Source of the DNA: Hymenolepis diminuta
Lineage: Eukaryota; Platyhelminthes; Cestoda; Cyclophyllidea; Hymenolepididae
Assembly: GCA_900708905.1 (NCBI GenBank)
Contig: CAADRB010000074.1
Coordinates: forward strand, 360,236-424,235
Direction: 5' to 3'
DNA length: 64,000 nt
The notes under the pieces were generated by a model. The model was not told the DNA's origin and searched no databases. It worked only from the letters and a program-made list of their open reading frames with translations. Position 1 is the stretch's first letter. Each line of letters begins with the position of its first letter. This document shows, in pieces, positions 15,101 through 30,100 of this stretch. The position numbers and the translations under genes were made by a program.

Positions 15101-18100
15101 ACTTGTACGCCTGCTAATTCAGAGATCACAGGTTCAATATCCATCCTTGAACGTGAAATGAACAATAAGAATCACACTAGTTCAAATAAGAATGAAAGGA
15201 GGCTCCGGTATGATACTACACGAATCACAGTGGGCTTGAACGTGCTTTTTTCATAAAGAAGGAACCTTTATTAGTTCCTTGGTAGTTGTAATTACTTACC
15301 CTCCATCAGATGAGAGTTCAAATCTACATTTTTAATATCGTTCAAATGCATCTAAAAGCCACTACCCAATATTTTATCTATTCACCGCCTAAAATTCGAA
15401 CGAATGGAGCGGAAATTTTCCGAAAACCGCTCATTGCGACGAGGAGGTTCGCGTGACTGCACGCTTTTTTCCCAAGAAAATCCGCTCTTTCTTTACTCCC
15501 CTCCCCCCTCCTAAAACCCTGAGAATATTGCAAAAACCCTGGCGTGAGATCATTCACGGAATGGAATTACTATAAGCCTCTTGTGGAAGTTGAATTAACC
15601 AATAACGAGTCAAATAATACTCACTGAAATCAAGTTTAGGTTTAAAACTAGGAGAAATTAAACGATTAATGTAATACACATAGCCACTTACATACTCTAT
15701 GCTGCTCACTTAGATTTTACTACGCCTACGATAGGGCACGAACGAAGACTTCGTATCTCGATTAAGAAAGTACACCTGCTTATGTAAAACTTAAATTATG
15801 AAATAGGTTGCTATAACTTACCGCCAAGAAACCTGAATGTTGTTGGGCAATCTCCTGGAGAAGGATGACGGCTCGGGATTTGATGGTGTTCTCCACATCG
15901 GTTTGAAGACAAATTAGAGCGGCAATGAAGGGGAAAGGCATCATAAGACCCTGTCGCATGGCTGTGGAAATTAGAGTGAGAGCCTTTGTACGCACGGTGG
16001 TTGATGCTGAAGTTACACAATGTTCCAGAGCGGTTTGAAGGTAAATTTGCACTACGGTGCTTCCGTGAATATCTCGCATGTCGCCCAAAACTTTCAAGGA
16101 TTCCTGCTTGCTCTGCGACAGCCCTGATTAAAACAATTGATAAATCTATCAATAGTTTCAGAGATTCGTGCAATGACAGCAAAGCATGGTGGTGACACAA
16201 TGGAAGTTTTGGGTAGAACTAGTTAGGTCTACTTTAAGCGGAAAAATACTGTATGAATGTCGTTAACCTGATTGCGCACGATTAATATTATAATGAGGAT
16301 GATCAAATTGTAGGGGTGTAGAATGACCTCAAATGCCCTATTTCTAAATGCTTTAAATCATACAGAAAGTACAACAAAAATGAGTAATCAGCCTTAGGAC
16401 AGTGAAATGTAGTACCCCCAATGGCATAGGGATGTTAGTAGAAATAAAAATATAGAGAGCTCATTATAAATTAAATCGAAATAATTTCAACAAATTCAAA
16501 TGGCCCATTTTAAATGATGCCTAAGTAGGTCATATCTAAGGTTAGAACACAACTAAAATAATCGTTCCGGGCAAGTAATAAAGAAAGGCCAACTGCAGAA
16601 ACCTTTTCACAAGAGAATACTCAGTTTCCCCTCCCAAATCGTGTAGTTAGAAGCTATGCGCATCCTCTTGTCCAGTTAATAAAATGCATACTATATTTGA
16701 AAATAAACGGACATATTTTTTGTTATAACTAGCCGTAAAACGCCAATCAACTTTGTCATTTAAAAGCTAAAGCCAACTCACTATCAAAAGCATGGTAAGT
16801 GACTGGGCGAGATGAAAAGATTATATACTTAATGTGATCCCTTCGAACAATAAAAAAATGATGTTTTACTAACCCAAACTATCACAAATATGGCTGACTT
16901 AACCGTACTATTAAAACTCACTAATTTGTCATCAATTAAAGAATGTAGTTAACTTACAGTTACTATCATTAGCCACAGCAGTCTTTTCTTCATCCACGAG
17001 GAAGTTATTAATACAATCCAGAACAATGCACTGCAGATCCGCCACCACATCCTTCGGGAAGGCAACATTCACTCCACTCAGGATACTCTTAAAGAACTCC
17101 TGCAATCTCGAAGAACGGAAGAGATAGTCATGTCGATTGGCTAGGAATGAGAGACCAGCAATTGCCTTTTTGGCCATCTCTACATCATAACCTCCAGCTG
17201 CATTTATAGCTCGCCTTGTCTCCTCATCCATATTCAAGAGAAGAGCAGTCTCTGCAAAGAACATGAGTGTGCTGAAGACCTCATCCCGGTTATTTTTTCC
17301 ATTTGTAGCCTGCAAGAAGAAAAAGCATGACTAAATATCACAATACAATGCCACACCGCTCAAATAAATCTATTGATAGTATTAGTGGTAAGGAGAGAGG
17401 TTACGTTTTTGAGGAGTGAGTGTCAAATAGGAGGAAAGTAAGGAAGCTTACCCAAGGTAGATTCTACAGATTTACGCATATAATAATGAAGGCCATATAA
17501 TAGTGCATTTCAGATATTTTTAAAGATCGATATTTTATTCATCATCAACATACCTGGTGAGTCAGAATGGAGATATCGATATCAGGAGGTAGACGAGAAT
17601 CACCTTTGGGGAGACTGACAAGCTCAAAAGCAGCGTTGGCGAGATCTTGAAGTGAGAAGAGTTTGCAGATGAGACCGACCGTGTAGACAGCCCGAAGAAC
17701 CTTGGGTCGAGCTCGCCAGTGACAACGGACAGATAAGGAATTCGAACTTGACATCGAAGATGACGTAGGCTTGATTATTGGTAGCTTCCGTTTTTTCTCT
17801 TGAATGAGACATTCTAAATAAGCAGAAAAGAGAAATAGAAAGTTTTGTAAGATGCAAGCTCATAAAGTGATGATAGAGTGATAAAGGTATCTGCCCGAAT
17901 ACGGCAAAAATACGAAAGTGAAAGTGAAAAAATTCTAAAACCACTCCGACCACGACAAAGTTACCTCCCCCACCCCAACTAAAACCGATTTCACTCCAGA
18001 TGAAGAGAAAAATCCCAAAACGGGTAAAAGTTATGCCGTCGACAGAAAGATAAAAAACAAACGATGCAGGGCGGCACAGAACGGTATCGAGCGAGACGCT

Positions 18101-21100
18101 TGTTTTGACATTTGTCTCGTACTGATGGCAAATGATGATAAGCAGGAGGCAGAGGAAAAAACACGCACGCTTCCAAGGACGCCGTAGCCTGGGCAAAACC
18201 AATTCTTCCCCTGCTTCCAGTATGTGTAAAATTATTTCGCTCGGAACAAGTTGCTAATTACGTATACAAAAAGAGAAGACATACTAGCCCTTCAAGAATA
18301 GGTGAACAGAAAGATAACTGCATTATGTGGTAAGTAAAGAAAAGCAAAATAAAATAAAACTGATTATGGCTGCCCTTATAATGGTAATATTCTACTTTTC
18401 AGACTACCAGTAGCAGAATCGTTCAGAGTCTTATTTAAATTGGAGTCAAATACGCCATTAAAGCATAAATATTAAAAGGTGGATTAAAGGAGTGAAGAAA
18501 TGGAAACGAAATGTAACTGAAACTGAATTTCGACATCCTATGATTTCCTATTAAATTTAAAAGAATGAAATACTTTCAATATTACATTTAACGAGGAGAG
18601 AGAAAATCACAATTTACAAATCCTTAAACTTTACACTTTCAGCAATTTCGATTGCTGTGTCAGCCTTGAATTAACATGAATAAAAGATATTTGATAATTT
18701 ATTTCAAGTTGCAATTTATTCTAGATTTATTCCTAATTTGAATATTATTCCGGATGCTATCTCATTAACCAAGCAGACAACCAATTCGTTGTCTTAGCGA
18801 ATCTAAACAGATCACTTTCGAAAACACACATTCAAGATTAATAAGATAACGCGGAAGTTGCATTTAGGATAGAATTGCAACTACAAGATAAAGGAAGTAA
18901 ATTTACCATAGAAATTAGCGAAGCACACTGCAACTCGAGTATAGTCTTTGGTAAGATGGTTGACAATAGTTGCAAGGCACGACAATGAAGCGTCTACGAC
19001 AACTCGACAATGACGCTGAAGTAGGTAGATAAGACAGTCTTCCAACAAGACGGTACCATTAGGAAAGAGTTGACTGTAATAAAAAAGACCAATTGAAATC
19101 CTCGAAATTAACTTTTAGATAACTGTCAGGCAAATTAACCACGTACCTCAGGTAAATACCACCCTTAGAGGCAACATGAAAGCAACAGGGTTCGATTATT
19201 TCAATGGCATAGGAGAGAGCATTTCCATCTGGAACACTTCCGTTATTTGGTGGCATAATTGAGGTAACTACTTTAACAATAAAAGGTATGTGTTGGAGAA
19301 GCAACTGCGGTCGAGGTTTGGCTATCATACTGAGCAATAGGAAGGTATTCGAAGGCGACAATCCATCAGGTGGTTGACTTGAACATTCGCAATTGGGCTT
19401 TGAACTAGATGCATTCTCTCGATGGTGTTTTGGGTGAAATTGGCAGTTTACACTGTGCCAATTCGCATCTGATTAATGGGATAATTAAAGGCATAGTAAT
19501 CAATGAAGTAACGGTTATAACGTTTGAATATGGTTGAAAAATACCGTAATTATAAATATTCTACAGCTACAATCGAGGTCTATATATGCTACTAAGACTA
19601 TTATTTAAATAGCAATTGACTAATTGCGCTGTAAGTTAAACTTCGACTTCATAGATGCGCGAAATCATGAATTCACGGCTAAGGAAAAAGAGAGAGAGCG
19701 AGCTAATTAGATTAGCTCAAACGTTTCTCGCTAACAAATGCAGTTAGATTACATAATGAGACGGATAATCAACTTTTTCTGGATAGTTACATGGAGGAAA
19801 AAAGTTACAGGAAGGTTTGCGGGTGTTTATTAAGTCTACCTCATCTTGTATATGTGACACTTTATCGATTGGAAAAAACGCTGTAAATTACAGTAACTTA
19901 AGATGGGACTTGGGATGAAAATAAACTCACTGTGGCATCGTTGAATCATTTTGACTAAAAATTCAACAATTTGAGAAGCGGCAGCGTCAACTTGAGCAGC
20001 TTTTTCCGGCCCCTCTTGGTTGAGAATCTGTGAACAAAAAAGGATCTTTAAAATAATATTTGATTAAAATAAATTTGATGAGTGAAAATCAGACCGACAA
20101 ATTTATCATTTTTAAAAGAGGATGTAGTAGTTGCGCATGAAAACAGATTTCCTCTATAAACTTTAAGAATCGGACTAAAAAGCAGTAATAAGGCGAGATA
20201 TTTGACATTTGATCGACAAGAACGGCAAACAAAAAGTAACGCTCCTGAAAGATCCGATCACTGGACCAATGTGACTAGCGGCATAATTGCACACAAGGAA
20301 TAGCATTTTTACACTAGAAACAACTTTCAACTTGCGATAACAGTTTCATTTTGAAGTGACAAGTACTATTAAGCCTTATGATGAAGATATAAAGCCAGGC
20401 AGAGCCAGAAAGTGACAACTCCTGTAGTGCTTGAGTGAAAACCCCATCTACGCACACATATTAATGCAAATTATACATGCGTCTCAGGAAAGCAAAATTA
20501 TTAGTCATATTCCGTCTCCAACGCCTTTTAACGACTAGAAACAGTGAATCACTCGCACTTTAGCAATTGCATACAACCTTTTTTCTCACGCTGAGAGCAG
20601 AAAATTTCTGAAAGGGATACGTGAATGATTCAGAAGTTTTTGTCACTCGGGCTTACCGATTTCATAAAGTCTTCTACCACTCCCGCAACTCGATTTCGGA
20701 CGTGCAGGACGATTTCACAGAGATTTCGAGCATGTTTTTCGAGGCGTGCTGCTAGTTTAGAAGGATCAGAAGTTGAAAGAGGGGTGAACCATAGGGAAGT
20801 AAAGGTTTCTAGTACGATTTTCTGTTCAGAAAAGGAAAAAAATGATTTTGGGTTCAAATCTAATTAAATCAAAACGATTCTCTCGCATACTTTGATGGAC
20901 TCTTCATCGTTTGAACGTCTTAAAAGGGTAACACAAGCCTCAAACTTTTGTTTAGAGGAGAGGAGAGGTGTTTGCGATGTGCATCGTGACTCTTCTGTAT
21001 GATCGGAATGTTGATTAAGAAGTAGGAGATTTTGAAGGCTTTTGATAGCCCTCTTTCGTACACTGATCTGCAGATCAAGAACTCGATTGATCAGATGTTT

Positions 21101-24100
21101 AAAGAGTCTAGCAAGGAAGACAGAAGAGTTTCTGGAAGTTGGAATTTTGACCAGCCGAGCAACTAGTTCAACGGCAGCTTCACGGACCATCGGGGAGTTA
21201 TCCATTAACCGTAAAGGAATGATTGAAATCAGATCAGAAGCATTGAGATTACCCGGATTCTCCTCTTTAACTGCCGGCACTGGAATGCATTCCGGACATA
21301 TCTCAACTAGGGTTGAGAGGCCTCGAATAGCACGAGTTCGTATGGCCAATGATGGGTCATGAACCATCTAAAAAGATAAAATTGAAGATATTATTTTCTA
21401 CCTCATTTTACCCATTATCGAGTCCCGTATTTAAATTCTTTACCATTAGTTGACAATCACAGGCCATCTTTAGCCACATCTATTGGCAGCCTACTTTCCC
21501 CTAAAAAAGATGGGTGGATCAAAGATTCTAAGGTCACTTAAGGACATTCCGTGTATATGTGCATATTTCTACAAACTATACCCGATTAATTCAAACTCGA
21601 TAAGTATGTAAATTTTGGCACCATTAAATGACTACTTAATTACCACTATGAAATCCCGTAATATGGTACGAGTGAGAGCGATTATTTCTGGAAGAACTGA
21701 AAATGGAAAATGTGATCCAGTAACATAGGAACCAGGTACGTAGTCGCTAAAGTCACCGAATTGCTACTGTCCCTCCTTGTAATAGAAAACACCTTTACAA
21801 AAAATACGGTTTCAGATAGTTCAAAAATGATCTAGTTTTCACGGCTACTACGAAAAAACAGTGATCTCATCAAATCAAAAGCCTGTTGAAAAGCTGGTAG
21901 TTTTTGCTTACTTCCTAGTAATCTTTAAGTTTATGGGTTTATCCTGAGGCAGCGTTTTAGGACTTTTACTGATCGAGATTTATTAAACGGCATATCTAAA
22001 TCAGTCTCAGAACTTCGTATTACCTTTGTTTTTTAATGTGAAAATATGTTATTTTTCCCTTTACAACCTGGTCGGGGATTGAATTGAAAATTTGACTGTT
22101 CCTTCGATATATGCATGAAAAGGAAACATGCTCCATATGGCATTTTAGCAGATTAGTCTGGTCATCATGGAGTGTGACTGGTTTACACGATAACTAACTC
22201 TGCACATTATAACATCTTTGAAAACACATCAAAAAAGTACCACCCATAGAAACCTGCACATACGTTATTTACAGATTGCCAAAAGCCGATGAAAAATGCA
22301 GCAGTTTACTACAACAGATTGCATATTTACTTTCCCTGTGTACTCAGGGTCAAAAGCAGTATTGGGGAAGCAATTAAAGACATTATATGTATAATAAAAG
22401 ATCAAAGCAGAGTTATAACGAACGAATTTAGAGATAAAATCTCATATTTATCTGAGCTATTTATTTAAAGGAGAGGAAATTTCGATCTAGTAGATAGAAC
22501 AGATAAGAGATAGATTCCAACATTTGAGAACAGAAGTAAGTCAGAATTTGAGATATTGATAAAAACATTCCCAAATTTATTATAGCTTCCATCATCGAGC
22601 GATCTTAAAAAGAACTCAGCTAACTAATAAATACCTCGATCCCTTCACTACACAGCTCAAGTAAATTAATAGAACCCAGAGTTGTTCAAGTGATTACTTT
22701 TCTCTGTTAGATCTGAACATGCCTATGGAAAACATTGTTGAAGCTCTTGAATGCAAACACCCGTTCATAAAAACACATTTAGTCTTCTAATTAGCATCCT
22801 TCAAACTGAACTATAGGCAAATATAAGTGTTAAACCGGGAAGACTTTAAAAGTAAAGAAGGGAATCACTAATAGGGCTCAAATCTTTACTTTTCAAGCAG
22901 AAATTTTCAATTTGCTCGTTCCTCCATCTTCAATAAGATGTAATACATCAATCTGTCCTGTTTAGCACGGAATTTAATGATAGCAAACAATACTATACAA
23001 AAGCCAGTAATTCAATTTAGCTGATTTTGCCAATGTCAAACACCAATCACAGGGAGAGGTGCGGTTAATCTGTCTCTTGGCAAGGGTGTCATACATATGT
23101 GATTATGTGTGCACTTCCCTCCCCACTTGCATACACAAAAATTTGTTTAAATAAGCACAAAATGGCGGCGGCGCGGATTTTATCTCTGTGCGCGTATACG
23201 AGTGAACAAATGAGTGCGTGTTTGTGTCAAAAAACAACAAATACATCAGGAAACGTTAAAAGATATCACAGAATTGGTACGCAACAACTGAACTACCCCA
23301 CCTGTCCGTACAGTACGTACACGGTGCATCGATTAGATAAGTGCGCACTGTGTAGTGCAGATATCAGAGAAACATGTGACCTTCGAGATATACTGACGAA
23401 AACTTCACAAACTGACTTAAAGCTTCATTTGATTACAACATGAGCCATTGGTGTTTAAGTAGCGATTAAAAGCAACATAATGAAAGGTCCCTAAGGTCCC
23501 AATGCAACTAATATGTAGATAAACAATTTTGTCCTCGTTTGCACCAGAGAACACGAGTTCGATGCCCCATAAGTGAAAATTCAGTGAGTGGAATTGGTTA
23601 ACATCGCTGGTAAAGTCGAGTTAGTAAGGGGCTCCATGATACTACTTATTAACTCAAGATGAATACTAGAAAACACCTACTTTAAAGGATTTGGTAATTT
23701 TCATCATTAACCGGTATTTATTTCATCAGCATTGATGAATATATAATAAGCACAAGATCAGATTGACTATAATCAGTCTAACCGTAGGCATCACCATGAT
23801 ACTTTCAACCATTCATTCCCATTTCAAAGCTGTAAATACAGCATCCAGGCTCTCATAGTTTGGCCACATGACCAGGATACAGCAACTTGAATATGATTGA
23901 CTTCACTTCTCATCAAGTGTACCTCATTCGCCTATCTAAACAGTTGTCAATGATATAATATACCGCAATGTGATGGAATCAATACGTGTTCTATCTGGAG
24001 TCTTCTGTGTCTTCGTACTTAGCCCCAATGCGCTACAGTAAATAAGGAAGTGAGAGGGCTTCCCATTCCCAGTCTGCAATAAATCCCATCTTTCACTTTT

Positions 24101-27100
24101 ACCTTCAGGTTACGGGTTTAGTGACAAGGAGCAGTGAAAGGGCCAAACCAATTCACGAGATAAAACAGAAGCATTATATCCTGGAGAAAATTTTTGGGAA
24201 ACTAACTCAAATAAGAATGGATGATAGTTAGAAATTATCATTTCAAAAACAACTTTTAGCTAAACACACTGAAAGTCTAAATGAGATCTTTTACCACGTG
24301 GAAATTTATATTAAAACAGCGCCTTTTTGTGGTCGGTTGGTATGTCTAAAAAATGAAATTAACAGACAAGAGATAGACAAATCCCGATGGAGAAAACACA
24401 AATTAGTGGATGAGTAGAGCCATTACTTAGTTTAAGATCTTGATGGACTTTGTAATCAACTGCTAGGATGAAAACTGCCAATAAAAGTCGGGCGTTGTTT
24501 AAATACTAATTATGAAGCTTTAGGAAAATACTCGGAGAATCTAATAAAAAATTCCCCTTTTAATGATCGTTGAAGTTAAATTCTAGTTAATATTTTACTC
24601 GTCAATATCTATGACTGAGGATGATGAAGGCTAGCAAAGACGAGATGTACTTAGAAATCAGCAATAGAAAAAAAGGCTTAAGACCTCAAAGAACATTTTT
24701 ACTAAAGTAACGTTCAAAGGACTCGAATGGTGTACTTAATCTTAAGCTTAGGTAAGAATTTTTGAAACTCTTATTTTGCAATCGAAAGTAATTTTGTGAC
24801 GTATGGAGTTTATTGATGAAATATATCTCTAAATCTAGAACGTATTTTCTCAAATACAGCCATAATAAAAGCCATTTGAAGGCGACATAGGCATTTATTT
24901 AATGATCGGTTGAAATTTGAACCATATTCACACCGCCAAAGTTCCATTTTTCTGCTTTCCTTAGAACGAAGACAAGACGAAATTGTCAAAGCCTGTTTTA
25001 TAAATCAATATTTCACCTTCTTAACCCAAGAGGACTTAGCATGCACATCTATCTTTACCTGACCACTATATTTATGCTTGACTAGATTGACAGTATTGGA
25101 TTTCCATTGCTTATACTAACTACATTCATGTAACACGGGATGTCATAACTAAAGGCAGCTCTTAGGCATAGTTGAGATTTGCGGCAGATAGTTCTTCTAA
25201 AATATTTATTCTTTCTGAGTTATGAAACCGTAAACAAGTGTATGATGATCGCACACTGACAGCAATGTTCACACAAAATTCACATATCAAAGGCGTGGGA
25301 ATAGGCCCCAAATCAAGATATAAAAGGTGAACATTCAAAACTCTATTTAGTTTAAAGAAAATAAGAAATTAAAGAATATACCTTGACAATCTGCATATAG
25401 AGGACATCAAATCCTATCGGCATATGGGAGTACTTGGCGACAATTTTCGTGGCAAGTCGATGTGCCCTCGCTATCTTTTTGCGTCTTGAGTCCGCACCCA
25501 TGCCATAGCCAGTGTAGAGAGCCAGTTTGGTGTCACTCAGTGGGCCGGAGGCCCAAGCAACACTCGGTTCAGAGGCTGCGGGACTAATTAGACCTGCTCG
25601 GGTCCCCCCGCTACCACCACCACCTCCGCCACTGACACTCATTGCACCCCCATTAGTAGAGAGAATACCAGCTCCACGGGGGGGTGGTAACCATGGTGCG
25701 ATGCCCGAGATACTGTGATGAGTGGAGGCGAATTCGATCAGCAAATTCTTGCGTATCTCTTCCAGTTGCTTTCGACGCTCATCACTGGGGCCTGGATTGG
25801 TGGAAGTTAGCTCTTGGTTAATTTCGTGAAGCCAGGTCACCAAATGGAAACGCTTAGCAGCCTAATCAAAAGGAAAAGATATTTCAATTCAGAGGGAACT
25901 GACAAAATTATGCTGCAATGGTTCAAGAGATTTACAAATATTGTATACTTGTCAATGATGAAAAGAGTATACAGCAACCCTGAATTAAGAAACTCAATAA
26001 AAAATATTTTAAAAGTCACTTGATTTATAATTTATCTGAAAGCGAATTCAGAATATCCTTAAAAGCTACTATAAAAAAAGATTGATAAACTGAATGAATC
26101 TAGGCTCCAACAAGTTATTTTAAAAGACCTTACCGTAACGCTCAACAAATATGTTGGTAAAACCAAAGGTCATGGGTTCAATGCCTATCCAGCGGACGGG
26201 ATGGACAAATATACTGGTTCATACTAATTAAGAGGAATGCGTTTCTCACAATGACGGTCTCTAGAATGTTATTTCACTGCCCAAGATGAGTGTTATAAAG
26301 TAGTCGTTTTAGCGGGTTTGGGAGTTAAGCCAAATTTGAATAAATATCTTATAAATTTTAACTAGTAAACTTGAACCCCTGTGTGTTGTAGTGCAAGACG
26401 TATGACTCTTACGTGCCATCAGACAACATAGGTCAAGATGTTATTAAAGCAGTAATAAGAAAATAAAAACCGATAATTAGCAATTACTTCAACAAAGGTA
26501 AGAATTAATCGTGCATAACACAGAGGCTCGATAGAACAAAGTGAAAAAATTAAATCTATATACAACTATCTAAGATGGCAGTGATAAACCGAGAAGGACC
26601 TTTCCCTCTGACAAATTTACGAGCTATAGCGACAAGATATTTTTGACCTAATCATCACACATTCTCTCGTTTAAAATTTAAGTCGAATTATAAAGCACAT
26701 CCTTACCAAAGACAGGCCGTCAAAATAGGTATAACGAAGACGTGATATGAGTTTAAAGGCGAATTCGCGTTGTTTCACATGATCTACTGGAGTAATTATG
26801 TTTGGAGCATCATCAGTAGTCAAAGTGAGATTGTACAACCCCAGAACTGGACTTGAGAGAAACGCAGAAAGTGCACTTCTCACTTCGATAATATCACCAC
26901 CTCCAGTCTTTCTAGCCAAATTGCGAATTTTTTCCAACTGATACATTCCACTGGCCAGAGTGATCAGGCATTCCAGAGCAATGGCACGGGTGTTTGGATC
27001 TGCACTGCGGCTAGATGATGTGGAATTGCCTTGTGCACCGGGACCTCTTGAAGAGTTTGTGTTGGTTGAAGAGGGACTATTCACGTGTTGCATGAAACTC

Positions 27101-30100
27101 TGCCCGAAGACGGAGAGGATGAGACTGGCGACTGGCCATTCTACTGGTGCATCAGCTGCTACTCGTAAAAGATCGGTTATAACTGTCTCAATCAGAGGAC
27201 GAAAGTTCTCCTCTCCTTTGGCATTGACTCTGTAAAAAGCAAGGGGGCGCGCTAGTGAAAACGTAATCTAAGACACCATAAAGAAGGCAGTCTAACACCT
27301 AGACCGGCCTTTTTTTCCACTACAGTAGAATATAACCATGAGTTGAAATTGGGCTAAGCTAATTGGAATTCGAATTAGAAGAACCACTACTGACATAACT
27401 GAAATGGAAATCTATTACATCTTCCACATGATTATGAGAATAGACGCATAAAATCAAATTACTTTGGAAAGCTAATTTAAATGAAGAGTGCATGCACACC
27501 AAGTCTAGACAATATAGTTCTATCTTCGTCTTAGGACTATTTACATAACTATTGAGTCCGCTCAAGTAAAACTCGAAAAAGTAGACAGATAGGTAGCATC
27601 ATAGAGTTTGCCTAGAGAGAAAATCCATTTTTGTCATCAACTTTTTAGTCAGGTACAACCAGTACAAGCACCTTTTAGCTTCCATTTTTGGGGAGAGGGA
27701 AATATCCTGTAGTCCTGACTATTGTAATCATTCCATTCTACCATCTCAATAACAGAGTGCACGTAAGACTACTACTCAAGAGATATTTAACGAGGGAATT
27801 TTTTCCCTTCGATTTGGCTTATAGGAGATAGATATATGAATATATTTATTAAAGTATACAAAAATGACAATAAAGGATATAAGAATATTCAGAATAAAGA
27901 GACATACTTTCTAAAAATATCCGTCACGAAGTACTGTGAAGTGAGAATAGCATTAGTATAACCCGTGCTAATCGCTTTCTCCTCTTTCACCAGTTGATTC
28001 GTGTCCGGAATGCCATACTGTTCACTCATTCCAGTGCCTGTTGTAGTTGATTGTTGACTCACTCCGCTAGAGGGAGTTGCTGGAGCACATGCGCTCGAAC
28101 TCCGGCGACCACTACCTCCACACACGTAGGAGGGGGCTGGAATGAGGCCCTGAATGAGAGCCATCAGGACTGCAGTGAATGGGTGAACTCGAAGGAAGTG
28201 ACCGTTGGCGACCATGTTTGAGGTAGTAGTACTTTGGGATCCTTGGCAGAAGGGTGTCCAGTCGTTGAGGAAACTACCAGAAGCCAAGACCCTAAAGCGG
28301 GGAAAGAATCAGTTACCAAAACCACTCCTAGCCAATTGTCCCACTTTATGCCAACTAGCACCACTGTAACAGTGAAAACGGTAGTAGTGTCAACACTCTA
28401 CCTAATAAACTTGTGTAATTTAAGACGTGTTTTCGTATTTGTTTTTAACTAAATTACAACTGATATGCGAAATACATGATTGCGAAAATATTCATGAATG
28501 CAAGTTGTTAACGAAAACCGATATGCATTGTAATTTTCACTCAATCGCCTTCAACAAAGCTCTAATCGACCTACTCAACCTTAGATACCTAGAATCAAGA
28601 TGTTTATCAAGACAATGAGGTATCAATCACAACCACAGTTCTAGACAAATCTTCAATTTTCCAGAAAAAACAAAATCAATCAGAAGTCAGATTTGTGGAT
28701 AAAAGACTGAACTCCAATGAATGAAAAAATAGGTGCGATTAAGGAAATACATGCCCAGCAAATACTGACCTATAAGAAGATAGAATCAAATGTTAGATTT
28801 TCCGATTTTGGAAATCATGGGTATATCTGTCATTTAAAGTACTCAGCTATATTTTCAAGGATAAACCTAACCTTAGAGAAATGTTTTAAAGAATGAAAAA
28901 AGAATATGGACAATAGGATACATAAATTTCAACTTCCAATTTACTGAATAGAACTCTGCAGGCTTAATGATCGCTTTTTTTCACATTTTTTCGTTCTTTT
29001 CCAGCTTCGACTTATAGCGCTTGGTTCTGAAAATTACATTCAAGGAAAAACGTTCTCTTCGTTTTGTTGAACTATCTTGAATTTGGAATAATTATATGGA
29101 AGTACAAATAATAAGAGTGGCTGTATGGCAAATTTCTTTATACGGTTGTTGTATCCAACATGAAGATCATTAAGTCAACAGAGCTCACGAATGTTCGATC
29201 AGTAATCAATGCAACTCTAACGACGAATCAAAAATCAAAATATCATATATTTTGGATCCTCCAAATCTTATAAAGAGAAAAGTGACCGAAGTGTCACCTT
29301 TCTCAGGGTCATCTTTAACAACTAGACAGCTAAGACCAGATAAAACCTGCTTTCTGAGAGATTAACAAATAAGAGAAAAAATTTACTCTTAACAAACGTC
29401 AGCAAATAAAAAAAAATATTCTGAAATTCGAGCTAAATCGATCCAAGAATGGGTGAAAGCAGTATATCAGCTATTTTTGAATGAAACAAACTCATTGTTA
29501 ATTACTCAATACTGCTTCTTACCAAAAATTTCTTTTCTTCGTGAAAGTTGATGCAGCTGCCTTATTACTCGAAGTATTTGATGCCGCTTTTAGTGGAGAG
29601 AAAATGAGGCTGTTAAGAATATCCGCAGCGACCATATGGCGATGTTTATCATATTGTAGAAAGATAGTGGACACTAGAGCAAGAGCCGATCTTTGTAACT
29701 GCAGTCTCCAAGTATTTCGTTCTCGATAAACCGCTTGTCTCCTCTCCCATCTCTCCTCAGGTTCACCTGAAATTGGGGTGGGTGCAGGTTCAGGGTAGAT
29801 TACGGAAGCGATTGCAGCATTAATCGAGCTTCCTGGAGGTGGTGAACGCCTGTATGTCCCAGAACTCAGACCACAGGAGATAACAAGAATCGCTAGCTCT
29901 GTGAGATGGATTATCAGGGAGTCAGTGAAGCGGGTAGGATGGAGACGGACTAAACTGGCCAATCCGGTCAAAGACTCACTCAAACGAGTACCCAAACTTT
30001 CTCGTGCAATGTTTGTCAAGTCCGATGCGATATTCGAACTGGAGCGTTTGGAATCTAGAATTGTAAAAGGGAGGAGAAATATGACATAAGATCAACAGAG

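Noticed and set aside
17624..18202. 192-codon minus-strand frame, the second longest frame outside the real reading frames
   Set aside because: Its end overlaps NIPBL exon 18 in a different frame, and the rest is the T-rich intron. The hydrophobic composition is what T-rich DNA encodes by chance.
19698..19716. Perfect 8 bp hairpin GAGCTAAT-TAG-ATTAGCTC in NIPBL intron 15/16 area
   Set aside because: Too short for a microRNA precursor, and such palindromes are frequent in AT-rich DNA.
21365..21367. ATG at the start of exon 13, considered as the start of a separate HEAT-repeat gene
   Set aside because: The protein similarity continues without a gap from exon 12 to exon 13 and the phase matches, so the ATG is internal.
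23099..23443. 114-codon cysteine-containing plus-strand frame in NIPBL intron 12
   Set aside because: Cysteine spacing fits no zinc-binding pattern I know, and nothing extends it by splicing.
23940..24065. Possible minus-strand SINE head (TGTAGCGCATTGGGGCTAAG)
   Set aside because: Resembles the A box part only, with no B box or body following.
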